Below are positions 46,022-56,489 of a stretch of 64,000 nt of DNA, one piece after another. The notes under the pieces were generated by a model. That model was not told the origin of the DNA. It did not search any database and saw nothing but the letters and a program-made list of their open reading frames with translations. Position 1 is the first letter of the stretch; every line of letters begins with the position of its first letter. The DNA lies in contig MU831912.1 in NCBI GenBank assembly GCA_029204225.1, forward strand, positions 33,113-97,112. Direction: 5' to 3'. The DNA is from Diphasiastrum complanatum (lineage: Eukaryota; Streptophyta; Lycopodiopsida; Lycopodiales; Lycopodiaceae). Both the position numbers and the translations under genes were made by a program.

Positions 46022-47756
46022 CGGTTTGCTCTGAGAGAGAGAAAGAAAGAAAGAAAGAAAGCTTTATTAATGTCTTTTCCATGCCAAAAGGCATATAAGA
46101 CTAATGAGGTACATGTCAAGTGTGTAGTAACCATGGGAGCCCATAGAACGTCTCCAAAACTGAAATAAAGAAAACAACTAGTATCAACTAAATAAACAAG
46201 TAATCATCTGCAATCAAGATGTCAAGTCTGTGCTGGTGCTGTAGAAAGATGTAATGCGAGCCACAACATGAGAAAGCGCTGGAGCCCGCTGGTGTCGTCT
46301 ATGAGCATGAGCGTGTGTAGTATGTCTCTGTATATGAGGTATGGCTATCCTGGCAGTATGGGAGGTACATCGTCTCTGATCTCTGTGGGCATGTAAGCGA
46401 CTGTCATCCTCGTCGTCGTAGTAGTCATCATCCTCGGGTACTGAGACACGTGATCTCCGTCTAGTAAAGAATGAAGTGATCAATGACTGAGATGTAATGT
46501 GCTGGGATGTCCCGGGTGTAGATCTCTCCGCAATATGAACATCTCGTGTACCATCAGCGCAACACACCGTGGGTCCTCATAGGCTATGAGAGAACGTAGA
46601 GTGGTAGGTATGTCTCGAAACAAGTAGTGATATCTCCCTCTGATCTCATAATATACCGGGCATCTGAAGATAAAATGCTCCTCAGACTCCACCTCACCGA
46701 GGGAGCACAATTGGCAAATCCGCTCCATTCTGGGAATACCATGGAACCTCCCCGTCTCAATAGCTAGCTGGTGAGAAGGCACCCTGAGCTGTCCCAGTGT
46801 GAATCTGAGGCAATGTGATAGCCCTGAATCCAAGTAGCGTGGCATGACTGGGGTCCCTGATACATCCAGCTCCAAAAAGTAGGTCCGGTAGAAATCTGGC
46901 TTAACTCCTAACTGGCTGCTCCAAGTCCGCTCTAGGTATGCTTGATAGAGAAATCGTCTGATATACTGATGGGTCCCTGAGGGAAGCGCAGTGATGGAGA
47001 TACCAAATGACTCAAGTAGGAGGTGAGATGCCTGAGAGAACCATGATAGTCTATAGCCCTAATCATGAAGGCCCTGTGAGGATGAAATGCAATCTGTATG
47101 TATCGTCTGTCTATCTATGGCAGTGCCTGTATCCTTTGAATATAGGTGATGAGCTGAAGAGCTGCCTCGCCTGTATAGGTGGAACTGCAAACTTGGCCAA
47201 AAGAATCTCATGTGGGACAGAAGTTTTGCTCGAATCAACCGAGCTAGCATGGTGGTCTGTAATTGTGAAAGGCTGGCCCAGTGTGAAAAGGGGAGGCCCG
47301 TGCACCATGCCTCTGCCGCATATAGAGCCGTGGGGGTGACAATGGTATCAAAGAGGCGACACTTACTGCGAGCATCCTGGATGGACTTCCTGAAACAAAA
47401 TCGCTCTAGCTGAACAAGGGAGGCATGCCCCTTCCCCAATCGAGTGGTAGCGGCTTGTCTCATACTAAAAGTAGGACCCGGGAAAAGGATCCCCAGGTAT
47501 GTATAAGAAGGGACCACCTCTAGACCTGTCCATCAAAAGTAAACTCCTGTCGCTCATGAATGCTCGAGAAGTGTTGAAGACCATAACCCTGGTCTTCCCA
47601 ATGTTCACCCCTAGGCCCCATCTGGTGCAAAATGCATGTAAGCAATCCAACTGTCTCTGTAGACCCTCTCTGGTCGGTGAGACCAATACCACGTCATCGG
47701 CATAAAGAAGGATAGCAATCAAGATGTCCCCTAGCCTGCAACCGGTACCACCACAC

Positions 47757-47758
<2 letters not shown>
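46022..47758 (-). mobile_element. LINE A: 5'-truncated non-LTR retrotransposon
   Basis: Read from 47,758: GTGCRLGDILIAILLYADDVVL (the YADD of RT), WGLGVNIGKTRVMVFNTSR, then in the next frame PSYTYLGILFPGPTFSM and LYAAEAWCTGLPFSHW (thumb). The C-terminal zinc motif RICQLCSLGEVESEEHFIFRC lies at 46,480-46,875. A 3' UTR follows, with hairpin 46,081-46,094 and a (TTTC)n(TC)n tail at 46,031-46,061. It begins within the RT domain, directly against the TC tail of LINE B. Stops and frameshifts are present. Confidence 0.88.
46081..46094 (-). promoter_or_regulatory. LINE A 3' hairpin
   Basis: Stem ATGCC/GGCAT with a four-base loop, preceded on the element strand by GTCTTAT and followed by ATTAATA and the TTTC tail. 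Same position as the hairpins of LINE B and LINE D. Confidence 0.8.
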
Positions 47759-47821
<63 letters not shown>

Positions 47822-47858
47822 AAGAAAGAAAGAAAGAAATTGTATTAATTTTTGTTGG

Positions 47859-47872
47859 GTGCCCAGGGGCAC
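47859..47872 (-). promoter_or_regulatory. LINE B 3' hairpin
   Basis: Stem GTGCCC/GGGCAC with a two-base loop, preceded by GTCTTAT and followed by CCAACA, ATTAATA and the TTTC tail. Confidence 0.85.
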
Positions 47873-50137
47873 ATAAGACAGAATAAATAAGCACATATCT
47901 TTGTAGGTTCACTGTCCATGTCGGACAACATAAAAATCACTAGTCTAAGTGGAAAAGACAATATAGAACTCTCTCTAGCTAGTTACAGACACATCCAACA
48001 TAGAGCTATAAAAAGCATATAAGAGCAAATATACAAGAGCTTAACCTCCAACTTTGAAGAGGGTACAAGTGCAAGAGCTTAACCCTGCTCTGCTGAGGAA
48101 AATAAAAAGAAAAGTAAAATATCAATCTCGAAAAAACGTCTGATACTCATAGAAGCTGTGATTTGTGGTCAAGGAGCTCTGGTAGCTCTGGAGGCGCGTG
48201 TAGATCTGGCAAGAGGTGGTGGCTGAGCACGCTGGGCCTTTCGCACTCACCAGTATGACTGCCTCATCATCTGATAGGTCATCGCGCTGCGCTTCTGAAA
48301 GAAGCTAGTAATGAGATGCTGGCCAGAATTAGTAATACTCTCCGATGGTAGCAAAGAGGCTCTCAACATAAGCATCTCTCGTAGTAAAAGGCCGACACAT
48401 CTAGGATCCTGATACTCCAAAAAGGTACTGAGGGTAATAGGGGTGTCCTGATATAAACAATGATATCGGCCACGTATCTCATAGTATGTAGGGCATATGA
48501 AGATAAAATGGAACTCATCCTCCACTACACCCAATGTGCATACCTGGCACTACCAACGATGCATAGCCCTTCCGTAACCGGGAAAATGCCGCATATCGCA
48601 TGCTGAAAGTGGGACCAGAAAATACCACGCCTAGGTATGTGTAGGAGTCAACTACCTCAAGTGGATGCTCCTCCCATAGAAGCACCTATCGCATCATGAA
48701 GGATCGGGAGGTGTTAAACACCATAACTTTGGTTTTAGCCTTCTTCACTAATAATCCCCACTGAGTACAAAAAGAGTGAAGCGTATCAAGATGCCGCTGC
48801 AGACCTTCCCTCGTCCTCGAAAGCAAAACCACATCATCAACATATAATAGGATAGCGATAATGAGGTCACCCAATGTGCATCCCTCACCTCCCTCTATCT
48901 GTATAACCTGCTCAAGCTCATCTATATATAAACCAAAGAATGTAGGTGAGAGAGGACATCCCTGCTTAACCCCAATGGTACTCTCTATCTTTGGTGATAC
49001 AACTCCTGATACTCGGATCCGGCCAATAACTCTTCTGTACAATGCCACAACTGCCTGTATGATGTCCTCCTGGAAGCCACGGTCCCGAAGTCTCTGTATC
49101 AGTAAATGTCGAGGCACAGAGTCAAAGGCTTTGCGGAAATCCACAAAGCAGCAATATACACGCTCTCTCTTGGCCTTAGCCTCCTCAATGATGGATCTCA
49201 AGGTGAAAATATGATATGATGTAGTATATCTTGGTCTAAAACCTGCCTGACCTATGGCATGTAGTGCTCTGGTATCCATCTCTGTACTGATCTTTGATTG
49301 AAGAATAGAACCATAAACCTTGGCAAAGAGGTGGCTGATCATGATGGTACGATAGTTGTCGGCTTTCATGGGATCACCGCCTTTATGGATAGGATGAATA
49401 AGATTTGTGGACCAAGGGGAGGGGAAACCAGATGTGATAAGAGGAAAGAGAGGAAGGGTGAGAGGATGTCAGCACCCTGCTTCAAAAGTTCAGCTTCTAG
49501 ATCATCAATATCTTTGGCCTTATGTAGGTTTAGTCGGTCGATAACCTCTTCTACTATGGCCGGGGAGAATATATCAGAAGTACGTGTGTAGGGGTGTTTG
49601 GGAAGTGGAGGAGTGTCAGGTATAGTGTACAACGATGTGGCATAGGTTACCCATGTGCTAAGATCTGTGATCTGGGGTGGAGGTGCTCATGGAAGGAATT
49701 TTTGCCAAAAGATCGCGACGAGGAGCTAAAGAGAAGGTCCATCATCTTCTTCCCCTGGCTGATTTCGTAAGTAATTTTCTTTTTTTCGGGTGGTTCTACG
49801 ATATACACGGGATAAGTCCTTTACCAGATGGGGAAGGTGGCATTGTGCATGAATCAAGTTCAGATGAAGTTGGTTACATTCGTGGTCATACCAGGGATTA
49901 TGTGGTCGACTATGTCGTAAGTGCTTGGGCCGTGGAGATGGAAAAGCAAGGGATGCAGCGGTATGCTAGGTCCGGACAAGAAAAAGAGAGTGGTCCATCA
50001 AAGTATCGGCGTAGGAGAAATGAGTCAGGAGGTCAGATAAGGCTTCCCTGTACATAGGAGTGTTTTGAGGATTATAGCGGTATACGGTGTTTTCGCCAGG
50101 ATTTAATGTACTAGTCCATGGGGTGTGAAGAAGGCCA

Positions 50138-50140
<3 letters not shown>

Positions 50141-50219
<79 letters not shown>
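50141..50219. repeat. (GA)n microsatellite inside LINE B coding sequence
   Basis: A pure 79-base GA run. On the element strand it encodes Ser-Leu repeats right after the endonuclease motif LSDHSYLSL, so it looks like a slippage expansion of a TC-rich codon pair, not a LINE tail. Confidence 0.9.
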
Positions 50220-50223
<4 letters not shown>

Positions 50224-50535
50224 GAGTGGTCAGACAAGGTGGTACAGTGAAGAAGTGTAGGGGAGGAGAGACAACAATCCCATGAAATAGTCAACAACAC
50301 TTCTCCGTCTTCTATATGAAAAACAAGTAAAGTCACCTGAATCAGGCCACTGCAGTAAGCCATTATAACTTGCTATTCCATGAGCCTCGCCCAACTGAAG
50401 CATCTGCTCTCCATATGCAGTAACTGGACCCTCCGCATCTGCTGATCGTCGCCGGAGGCCAATATCATCCCAGTCTAAAGCATGTATCCGCTGTGGATCG
50501 TCCTTCGCAGAGACCTCATGTGAACAAGCTATAGC

Positions 50536-51719
50536 AAGACTTGCAAATAGCTAAAAATTTATTGAAATTTGAAGGTTTTTTGCTTATGATGCCCTTTTTG
50601 GCTGATTTGACCTTCGCACGGCTTCAAAACCGAGCAGGAACCCTCTTAGACCTCTGAGAAAGCCTAATTTGGCATTCTGGAAGAGGGAAAAGGCTAGTTG
50701 ATCAATTATGAGCTCTTTGCTTTTTTTATGAAATTTTTACAAGGATGTTTTTGGCTGTTTTTTGCAAGTTTTTGAAAAATGGCTGGGAACAAATTTTCAC
50801 ACTTCAAACTGGAGCTTCCCTGTGTTAGGGTGGGCCGGCCTGCAAGTCAGCGAGGGTTAATTCAAGAGGCACTAAAAGCTAATGCCTCTGATGGCAATTT
50901 TGGCACTCCATCTTCCAAATCAAAGCTTATTTTTTTTCTCTCTCTCTTTTCGACAATCAGAAAATAGCATAAACATCAAGAGCCAAACAACATGAGAGAG
51001 AAGTAGGAGAAGGAGAAGCAAGGACATCCAATTGCCAAAATGGTAGACTCTCCACTTTCTTTTGATTGAACATGAAAATGAAGTATTATGAACCATATTT
51101 ATAGTGAAATTTAGGTATTTGGCCCTTGTACCTATTGGCCAATTTCTACCTCCCTAAACTTTTAGTATCAAAAATAGGTGGGAAACGCCTTTTACTGGTC
51201 TAACTTGACATTTAGGCCTCTAATTGATTTAATTTCTGAATGGCCTTAGAAGTGCCTTTATTTGTACCTAACAAATGAAATAATGACGTGGTCATTGGGT
51301 TGGACTTACTCATGCAGGGAGCAGCCCTCCACTTATTCTCCTTTCTATTTTGCAATATTTACGTGATGGAGCCAGTAGCGCTCAACAGTTTTACACAAGG
51401 TATTAGTCGGGTAGTGTCATTTTTTCGTATCTGCAAGATATCAATATTGAACAGTTATTAGAAATTGCAGGTTTTGAGTTTCAATCTTCTAATACCCATA
51501 CCTGTATCTACTGGTTTGGAAACTTTTCAGTCCATACTCACCCCCTCACCCAATGTTGATAATAAAGATCAAACTTGAGAAAACTTGCAGGCATGGTCAC
51601 CCTACAGTCACTAGTTGCTGCCAATTTTTTTTTGAGTTTTATTAAGCTAGCAGAGAGAACCAATCAGTTTGTAGAGAGGGTGCCTACAAAGAGAGGGGGT
51701 TCTCCTTTTGAGGGCACAT
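50536..51719. other. IFT140 intron sequence, nothing recognised
   Basis: Unassigned. A 62-codon + strand frame at 50,779 has no family resemblance. Confidence 0.45.
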
Positions 51720-52740
51720 TCTAGCTTTGCAACTCTTGGATAGAGTATAGTTTGTGCTCTTGTGGATTCCTTAGGAGAGCAGGCTTCTCTATAGGAGGGG
51801 GTGATTGTGTTGTCTCTTCGCAGTCTATGGTTGGAAGGTTGTGTTGCAGGCTTCCTTGTTTTTTGTTGATTAATGCACGTTTGATCCTCAAAGTTATTAC
51901 ACTACCCATGACTACCCGTCTCAACATACCTGTTTGGCCCCCAAAGTAGTTCCACCAAGTGTTTGGGCATAGCTTGGTGTCCATCTCCAATGTCCCAATG
52001 ATAAAAGACCCTATCGTTGCTTGAGGAGCGACTTCTTTCTCTTAATGTCATAGAAGTGGCTAGGCCTTGGATCCACTCTCTCCAAGTATTGGTACTGATC
52101 CTGTTGCAACTGAAGGCCTTCCTCTTGGGGGTCAGATATTTAAGCTTGGATAGGCGATGCAACTTGTTCCATCAACACAGCCAAATGTCTCATATCTGTA
52201 CCATGCTATGGTGTTCAAATATAGTTTGAACGACAAACAAGCCATGAACATGAAAAGCCCCATGAATAGTTAACTAATTGTGAGACCCTAAAACCTATGC
52301 CAAATGAACTTAGGGATAACAAATGAGATAAAACTCACCTTTCCTGTGAGAAGATAAGCTATTGAAGGAAGTCCATAATGTGGTCCATAAACTTGTAGAT
52401 GAGGCCCATGGTATTGCTCTGGCTCCTCTCAATCTACCAATCTGAGAACAATCTAGATAGGTTACAATACTTGCACAAGCTCCTCTGCCTGCTGCCAAAA
52501 CTGCATGCTGAATATAATGGACGAGAAGTGTGACCCCCATAACTACCCATTTTGGTCCCAGTGCCCACTCATGAAACTTGGTGTTGACAGCCATCCTTCA
52601 CAACTTCGGACCACAAAGCTGTAGTTGATCCACCAAAGCAAAGCAAGTAGTGGCAAGATTCTCCACCAATCGGCTTTGCATGCGGAACATGGTTGGGTTG
52701 GCACTTCCATGTGACAAACGACAACCATCCTACAACTCAA
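51720..52740 (-). pseudogene. Degraded coding-like sequence, family not recognised
   Basis: Three minus-strand frames read partly sensibly: WWRILPLLALLWWINYSFV and MAVNTKFHEWALGPKWVVM (52,310-52,740), RKAFSCNRISTNTWREWIQ (51,902-52,162) and LCPNTWWNYFGGQTGML (51,721-51,990). It may be one old retroelement ORF, but no diagnostic motif is visible. Confidence 0.25.
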
Positions 52741-53661
52741 GTAGTCAATCCTTCAACTACTCAGCCATCCTACAAGGTAAACAACATAGTCATCAATCCT
52801 AGATAGTCAATAGTGTTGACTATCGTAAGCTGACTACTTGCACATTCACCCAAATGATGAGCCGGTCAATCATGTGTATAGAATAGAATCATAGATGATA
52901 GGACTATTTGATAGTGCATGCACACACCTTGTAACATGGGGATAATTTTTGACACTTATCAATATGGGCATAGTATTAGGATGTAATATGACTAAAGATT
53001 GAAATCTACTTAGAATGGTGCACTTCAACTAGATGATGTGTCATACATTAACTTACATATACGTCGCACTTGTGCTGCATGAACCTTTGAAAAAACTCTT
53101 GTAAAGATCCTCAAACATTCAAATACTCACAAGTTCTTAGTTGCTATGTGCATGCTAGCAGATGCTTCACATTATTATGATATTTCAATGTTATTTTGTA
53201 TGGTCACAAATTTCTTTGCATTTTATTTGGAAACTAACATTGATAGAATGTTCTATAATAAATGCTTACAATTATTCTGACTGAGGTAAAAATGCTTCGA
53301 GTCCCGGCTAGTTACTTTGGAAAATACCTATGTGTAGAATGAGGTTGATGAGGAATTTTAAATAGAAGATTTATCTCTTAGACATAAGATAAAATGCACC
53401 TTCCCCTTTAAGGGTATCTTGTGTAGGTGCCTTATGATTGTTATTTATAGGGCCCTTGAGCATACGTCTTGTAGTGCAGAGGAAACCTTGCAATATCTTT
53501 TAAAGTTAGAAATGAATCTTGGTTTCTATGAGTTCTCTACAAGTTTTTGGGAAAAACAGCACCCCCCCACCCCCCCCCCTCTTTTTGGTGTTGTCAATTG
53601 TTTTTAAAAATTATGGACAAGCTATATGGAAGTGATGTCTTGTTGAGTAGAAGTTTGTTAG

Positions 53662-53757
53662 GCATGCAATTAGTGGAACAGAATCTTATTGTGTTATTTG
53701 AAGGGTATTCGAATGCATCTAAGAACCACACAAATTCCTGTGCCAAAAAGCATACTC
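53662..53757 (+). pseudogene. Relic duplicate of IFT140 exon D
   Basis: After an acceptor-like gtttgttag, the segment aligns with exon D 140 bases downstream: 'gtggaacagaatcttattgtgttattt' pairs with the start of exon D, then 'gaatgcatctaagaaccacac' with 'gagtgcacctaaagaacacac'. It is diverged, and the split segments are kept short here. The frame is lost at its 3' end, which has no donor. The gap 52,741-53,640 shows nothing else except a C-rich run at 53,561-53,579. Confidence 0.8.
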
Positions 53758-53801
53758 TAATTTGGCAGTTTACATGGAAGTAATGTTTGAAAGTTTTGTA
53801 G

Positions 53802-53953
53802 GCTTGTGGTCAGTGGGACAAAGCTCTAATTGTTGCATTGAAGAATGATCGAGTGCACCTAAAGAACACACATCATTCCTATGCCAAGTATTTGGAAGCA
53901 ATGGGCCATATAAAGGAAGCTATCAAGCACTACGAGCTTTCCGATACTCACAG
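53802..53953 (+). CDS. IFT140: IFT140 exon D (TPR region)
   Basis: Acceptor agttttgtag, donor gtaaaa. Reads ACGQWDKALIVALKNDRVHL, HHSYAKYLEAMGHIKEAIKH and YELSDTHR, parallel to the animal ASGRWQDAL...DRVHLRSTYHRYA...YEKSDTHR. It ends in phase 2; the last Arg codon is completed by exon E. Confidence 0.96.
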
Positions 53954-54166
53954 GTAAAATTTCTTTGGTCACTCTCATACATGTGTCTCTAAGATTGATT
54001 TTAAGTGTGAACAATCGCTTTGACTTTATAAACCCAACACTCTAGATTGATGGAGGCACGTCTCTCAATTTCACAAGTTGCACTACTTAATTTTGAAGGC
54101 TTTTCCTGTATTTATGCGCAACATGTATGAAATCGACATCTTTGACCTTGAATGCTCTCTAGTCAG

Positions 54167-54320
54167 GTTTGAAGTTCCTCGCATGCTATTCTCACTTCAA
54201 CAACTTGATGAGCTTCAAATCTATGTGATTCAAAAGAAGGATCCAGACTTACACAAATGGTGGGCACATTATTGTGAAGCAATTGACTTAGTACCAAAAG
54301 CAATCGACTATTACAAACTT
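54167..54320 (+). CDS. IFT140: IFT140 exon E (TPR region)
   Basis: Acceptor ctctagtcag, donor gtaagc. Reads (R)FEVPRMLFSLQQLDELQIYV and KDPDLHKWWAHYCEAIDLV, then AIDYYKL. FEVPRML and WWAxY are highly conserved in IFT140. Phase 0 at its end. The intron to exon F is 5.7 kb and holds the methyltransferase-like gene and a copia fragment. The open frame upstream of the acceptor is not coding. Confidence 0.96.
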
Positions 54321-54708
54321 GTAAGCTTTGTTGCATGGTGGTATGAAAGATAGACCCAAGACACGACAATAAGAATGTCCATATTTGCGTAAGATGTTTT
54401 AGATTATTGATTTTTTTGGGTGCAATTGTTTGTTGGCTATAAGTTGCAATTTAACCCCTTCAATTTTTTGAATCTCATAGCTGATACATGAAATGGCTAG
54501 AAGATCTTAGATTTCAAAGTTACGATTTTGGATCACTCTTCCTAAAATTGGAAGCTTTGGAGGTTAAGATTCTATCACTTAACAAATAAGACTATCCTAG
54601 ATTTCTTCTCATGGTAATATTACATCTATTTTTGCATTCTTTTATGATGCAATGTCATGGCATTTGAGGGATGGAGATAATAGTTTTGCAACTGCAAATA
54701 GAATTCAT

Positions 54709-55820
54709 TTAGCAAACTCTGCTCTCCTTTAACCAACCAATACACTCCTGGTTACTGTCCATACCAAAAAGATGAACTCTGGCCTTACGCGCAACAAGGA
54801 TTGAAGTGCATGTACCCACATGAAGGTCCAAGGCAACGCCACCTTCGGGGCAAAAAGCAGAGAGCAAAAACATCATGAAATATTCGCTCTTTTCTACACT
54901 ACCTCTCATAGCCTTGTTATATCTTGTATCTTTGGACCACTCTGAGTGTGGTAGATAGTGCGTCCAGAGATCGTTGTCCACATCCAACAAGCCAATATCA
55001 AAATTTTTTGCACGTTCACGATTGAAAAATGGTATGGACCCTTTTCTCGAAATAAGGTAGACATCCATAAAATTCATCTGCATGCAATGACAACACCATA
55101 TCAAATCAACCAATAGCCAAACTGCAACATAATCTCAACATAGTTACTTTATAACAAGAAAACATTCTGAATTGCATAACATGCAAGTCATGACATATAC
55201 AACCATGAATACAATTTGATATATACTCAAAACAGAAAACACAACTTACAAGATACATACAACCATGAATACAATTTGAAACTATACTCAAAACATAAAA
55301 CACAACTTACATTCAGGCCGTCTTGTCCTCTGCCAAATTTTCCTATCACCCTCAAAACAACACACCTCATTGTCAAGTTGCGTCGGCCGAACTGAATCTC
55401 AACTTGCAGTCTATGTGTAGGGGGGCTGATTAGGATGACCCAACCACTGTCGTCCTGGACAACCATGCATATGTCTAGGCTGGATTCCAACGTCTCATCG
55501 GACCACTTGTTCCAAGTGGACTCAACACCAACAACACCATCAATTGTATATCCTAAGGGCAAATCAACAATGATGGTGTCGGCATTGTAAGTGGTGCTCT
55601 TACCTTTCCTAATCCTCCTGGAAGAATTGTTGCTTTCCATAAAGCGTTTCATTACTTGATATTCTTGCAGGTTGTCACCTTGAGTAAGACCCTCTCGAAT
55701 ATTATTTGCATCTCCGACAATCATCTCAACTGACGACTTCAACCTCGTCTCTACACTCATCATGTCCACTTTCACATATTCATATTCGTCCCGTCTTCTT
55801 TTAGCAGGTGTGAAAGCCAT
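54709..55820 (-). CDS. Two-exon gene resembling a beta-class DNA adenine/cytosine-N4 methyltransferase
   Basis: Exon 1 runs from ATG 55,820 to 55,311 (170 codons), donor gtaagttg. Exon 2 runs from 55,077 (acceptor gcatgcag) to the stop at 54,709. The join is in phase (DGLN|MNFMDVYLISRKG), giving about 292 residues. Exon 1 has a basic start (AKRRRDEYEY) and TIIVDLPLGYTIDG, which lies where such enzymes have their DPPY motif but reads DLPL. Exon 2 has a motif-I-like site, FCPEGGVALDLHVGTCTS, followed by GMDSNQEC. The order (catalytic motif before SAM motif) is that of beta-class enzymes. Activity is doubtful. It may be a domesticated or element-borne gene. The gap 54,321-54,708 holds nothing else. 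Confidence 0.45.
55198..55312. repeat. 60-bp tandem duplication carrying the splice donor of the methyltransferase-like gene
   Basis: Units at about 55,198-55,252 and 55,258-55,312 both contain 'ccatgaatacaatttga' and end 'acacaacttac'. On the gene strand each unit starts with a GTAAGTTGTG donor, so two donors lie 60 bases apart. Confidence 0.88.
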
Positions 55821-55924
55821 GGTATCCTTTAGAGTCACAAAAATCACCAACTATGTATGGCTTAAAATAATCTTATACAACAAGTAATTGCCTATTTTAA
55901 AAAAATCATAATAGATTTAAAAAA

Positions 55925-56460
55925 ACCTTGAACATCTTAGGATCATCTCTTGCGTTAGTGGAACAAGATTGACTTTTCTTTTGCCCTTCTTCTCCACTAC
56001 CACTTGAGGCTTCTCGGGGGCAAAAGTAAGCTTGGACTTCGTTGTTATCTGAGTGGCTACTGTATCATCTTTATCCTCTACAACAAGGTGACCCTTCTCA
56101 TTCAGATGGTACTGTGCCAGACGGAGGATATTCTCCCTCTTTGAAGTCTATCCACCAAGGACAATACTTGACCTCCCTCTCACTCAAGCCAGCTTTTCTA
56201 CCAATTTGTAGAATACTCACTTCTTTTTTTATGGTGAATTGGTTCCACATATCCATGATCAAAGGCATTTCCTCTATATCATGTTTTGCTTTAAGCTGGA
56301 AGAAATATCTGTTTAAACTCCTGCAACATTTTAGACCCAAAATCACAACAAACTAAAGAACATTTATTTTTTGTTTTCTAAGAAACATCAGGTTTTACCT
56401 CCACGTCACTCTCTTCGCTGCTAGCTTTGCCTCTTCCTTTGCCTCGGTGGATATGATTGG
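55925..56460 (-). pseudogene. Exon-like sequence upstream of the methyltransferase-like gene
   Basis: Minus-strand frames: STEAKEEAKLAAKRVTWR (56,400-56,450) before a GTAAAA donor, then QLKAKHDIEEMPLIMDMWNQ, SILQIGRKAGLSEREVKYCP and WWIDFKEGEYPP (56,098-56,346). A stop is followed by KLTFAPEKPQVVVEKKGKRK. It looks like one old gene, possibly the N-terminal part of the same element gene. Family not recognised. Confidence 0.35.
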
Positions 56461-56489
56461 TTCCATAATCCGAAGAACAAAAGAAGTGG

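Larger units (their letters stand above)
47759..50535 (-). mobile_element. LINE B: endonuclease-RT LINE with internal deletion
   Basis: Element order on the minus strand: the end of an APE-type endonuclease (50,225-50,520; SYNGLLQWPDSGDFTCFSY, RRRSVVDYF, LSDH); a (TC)n expansion; a linker with WYDHECNQL; RT from about 49,630 (VEEVIDRLNLHKAKDIDDL, a frameshift, then IGQAGFRPRYTTSYHIFTL, CFVDFRKAFDSVPRHLL, GVKQGCPLSPTFFGLYIDEL, YVDDVVLLS). The start of the thumb (SYTYLGVVFSGPTFSM) jumps near 48,550 to the zinc region CQVCTLGVVEDEFHFIFIC. Then come the 3' UTR, hairpin and TTTC/TC tail. The 5' end (ORF1 and most of the endonuclease) is missing. Confidence 0.88.

Noticed and set aside
47694-47912. 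ORF with a Ser-Leu repeat
   Set aside because: It is a translation of the TC tail of LINE B joined to the edge of LINE A.
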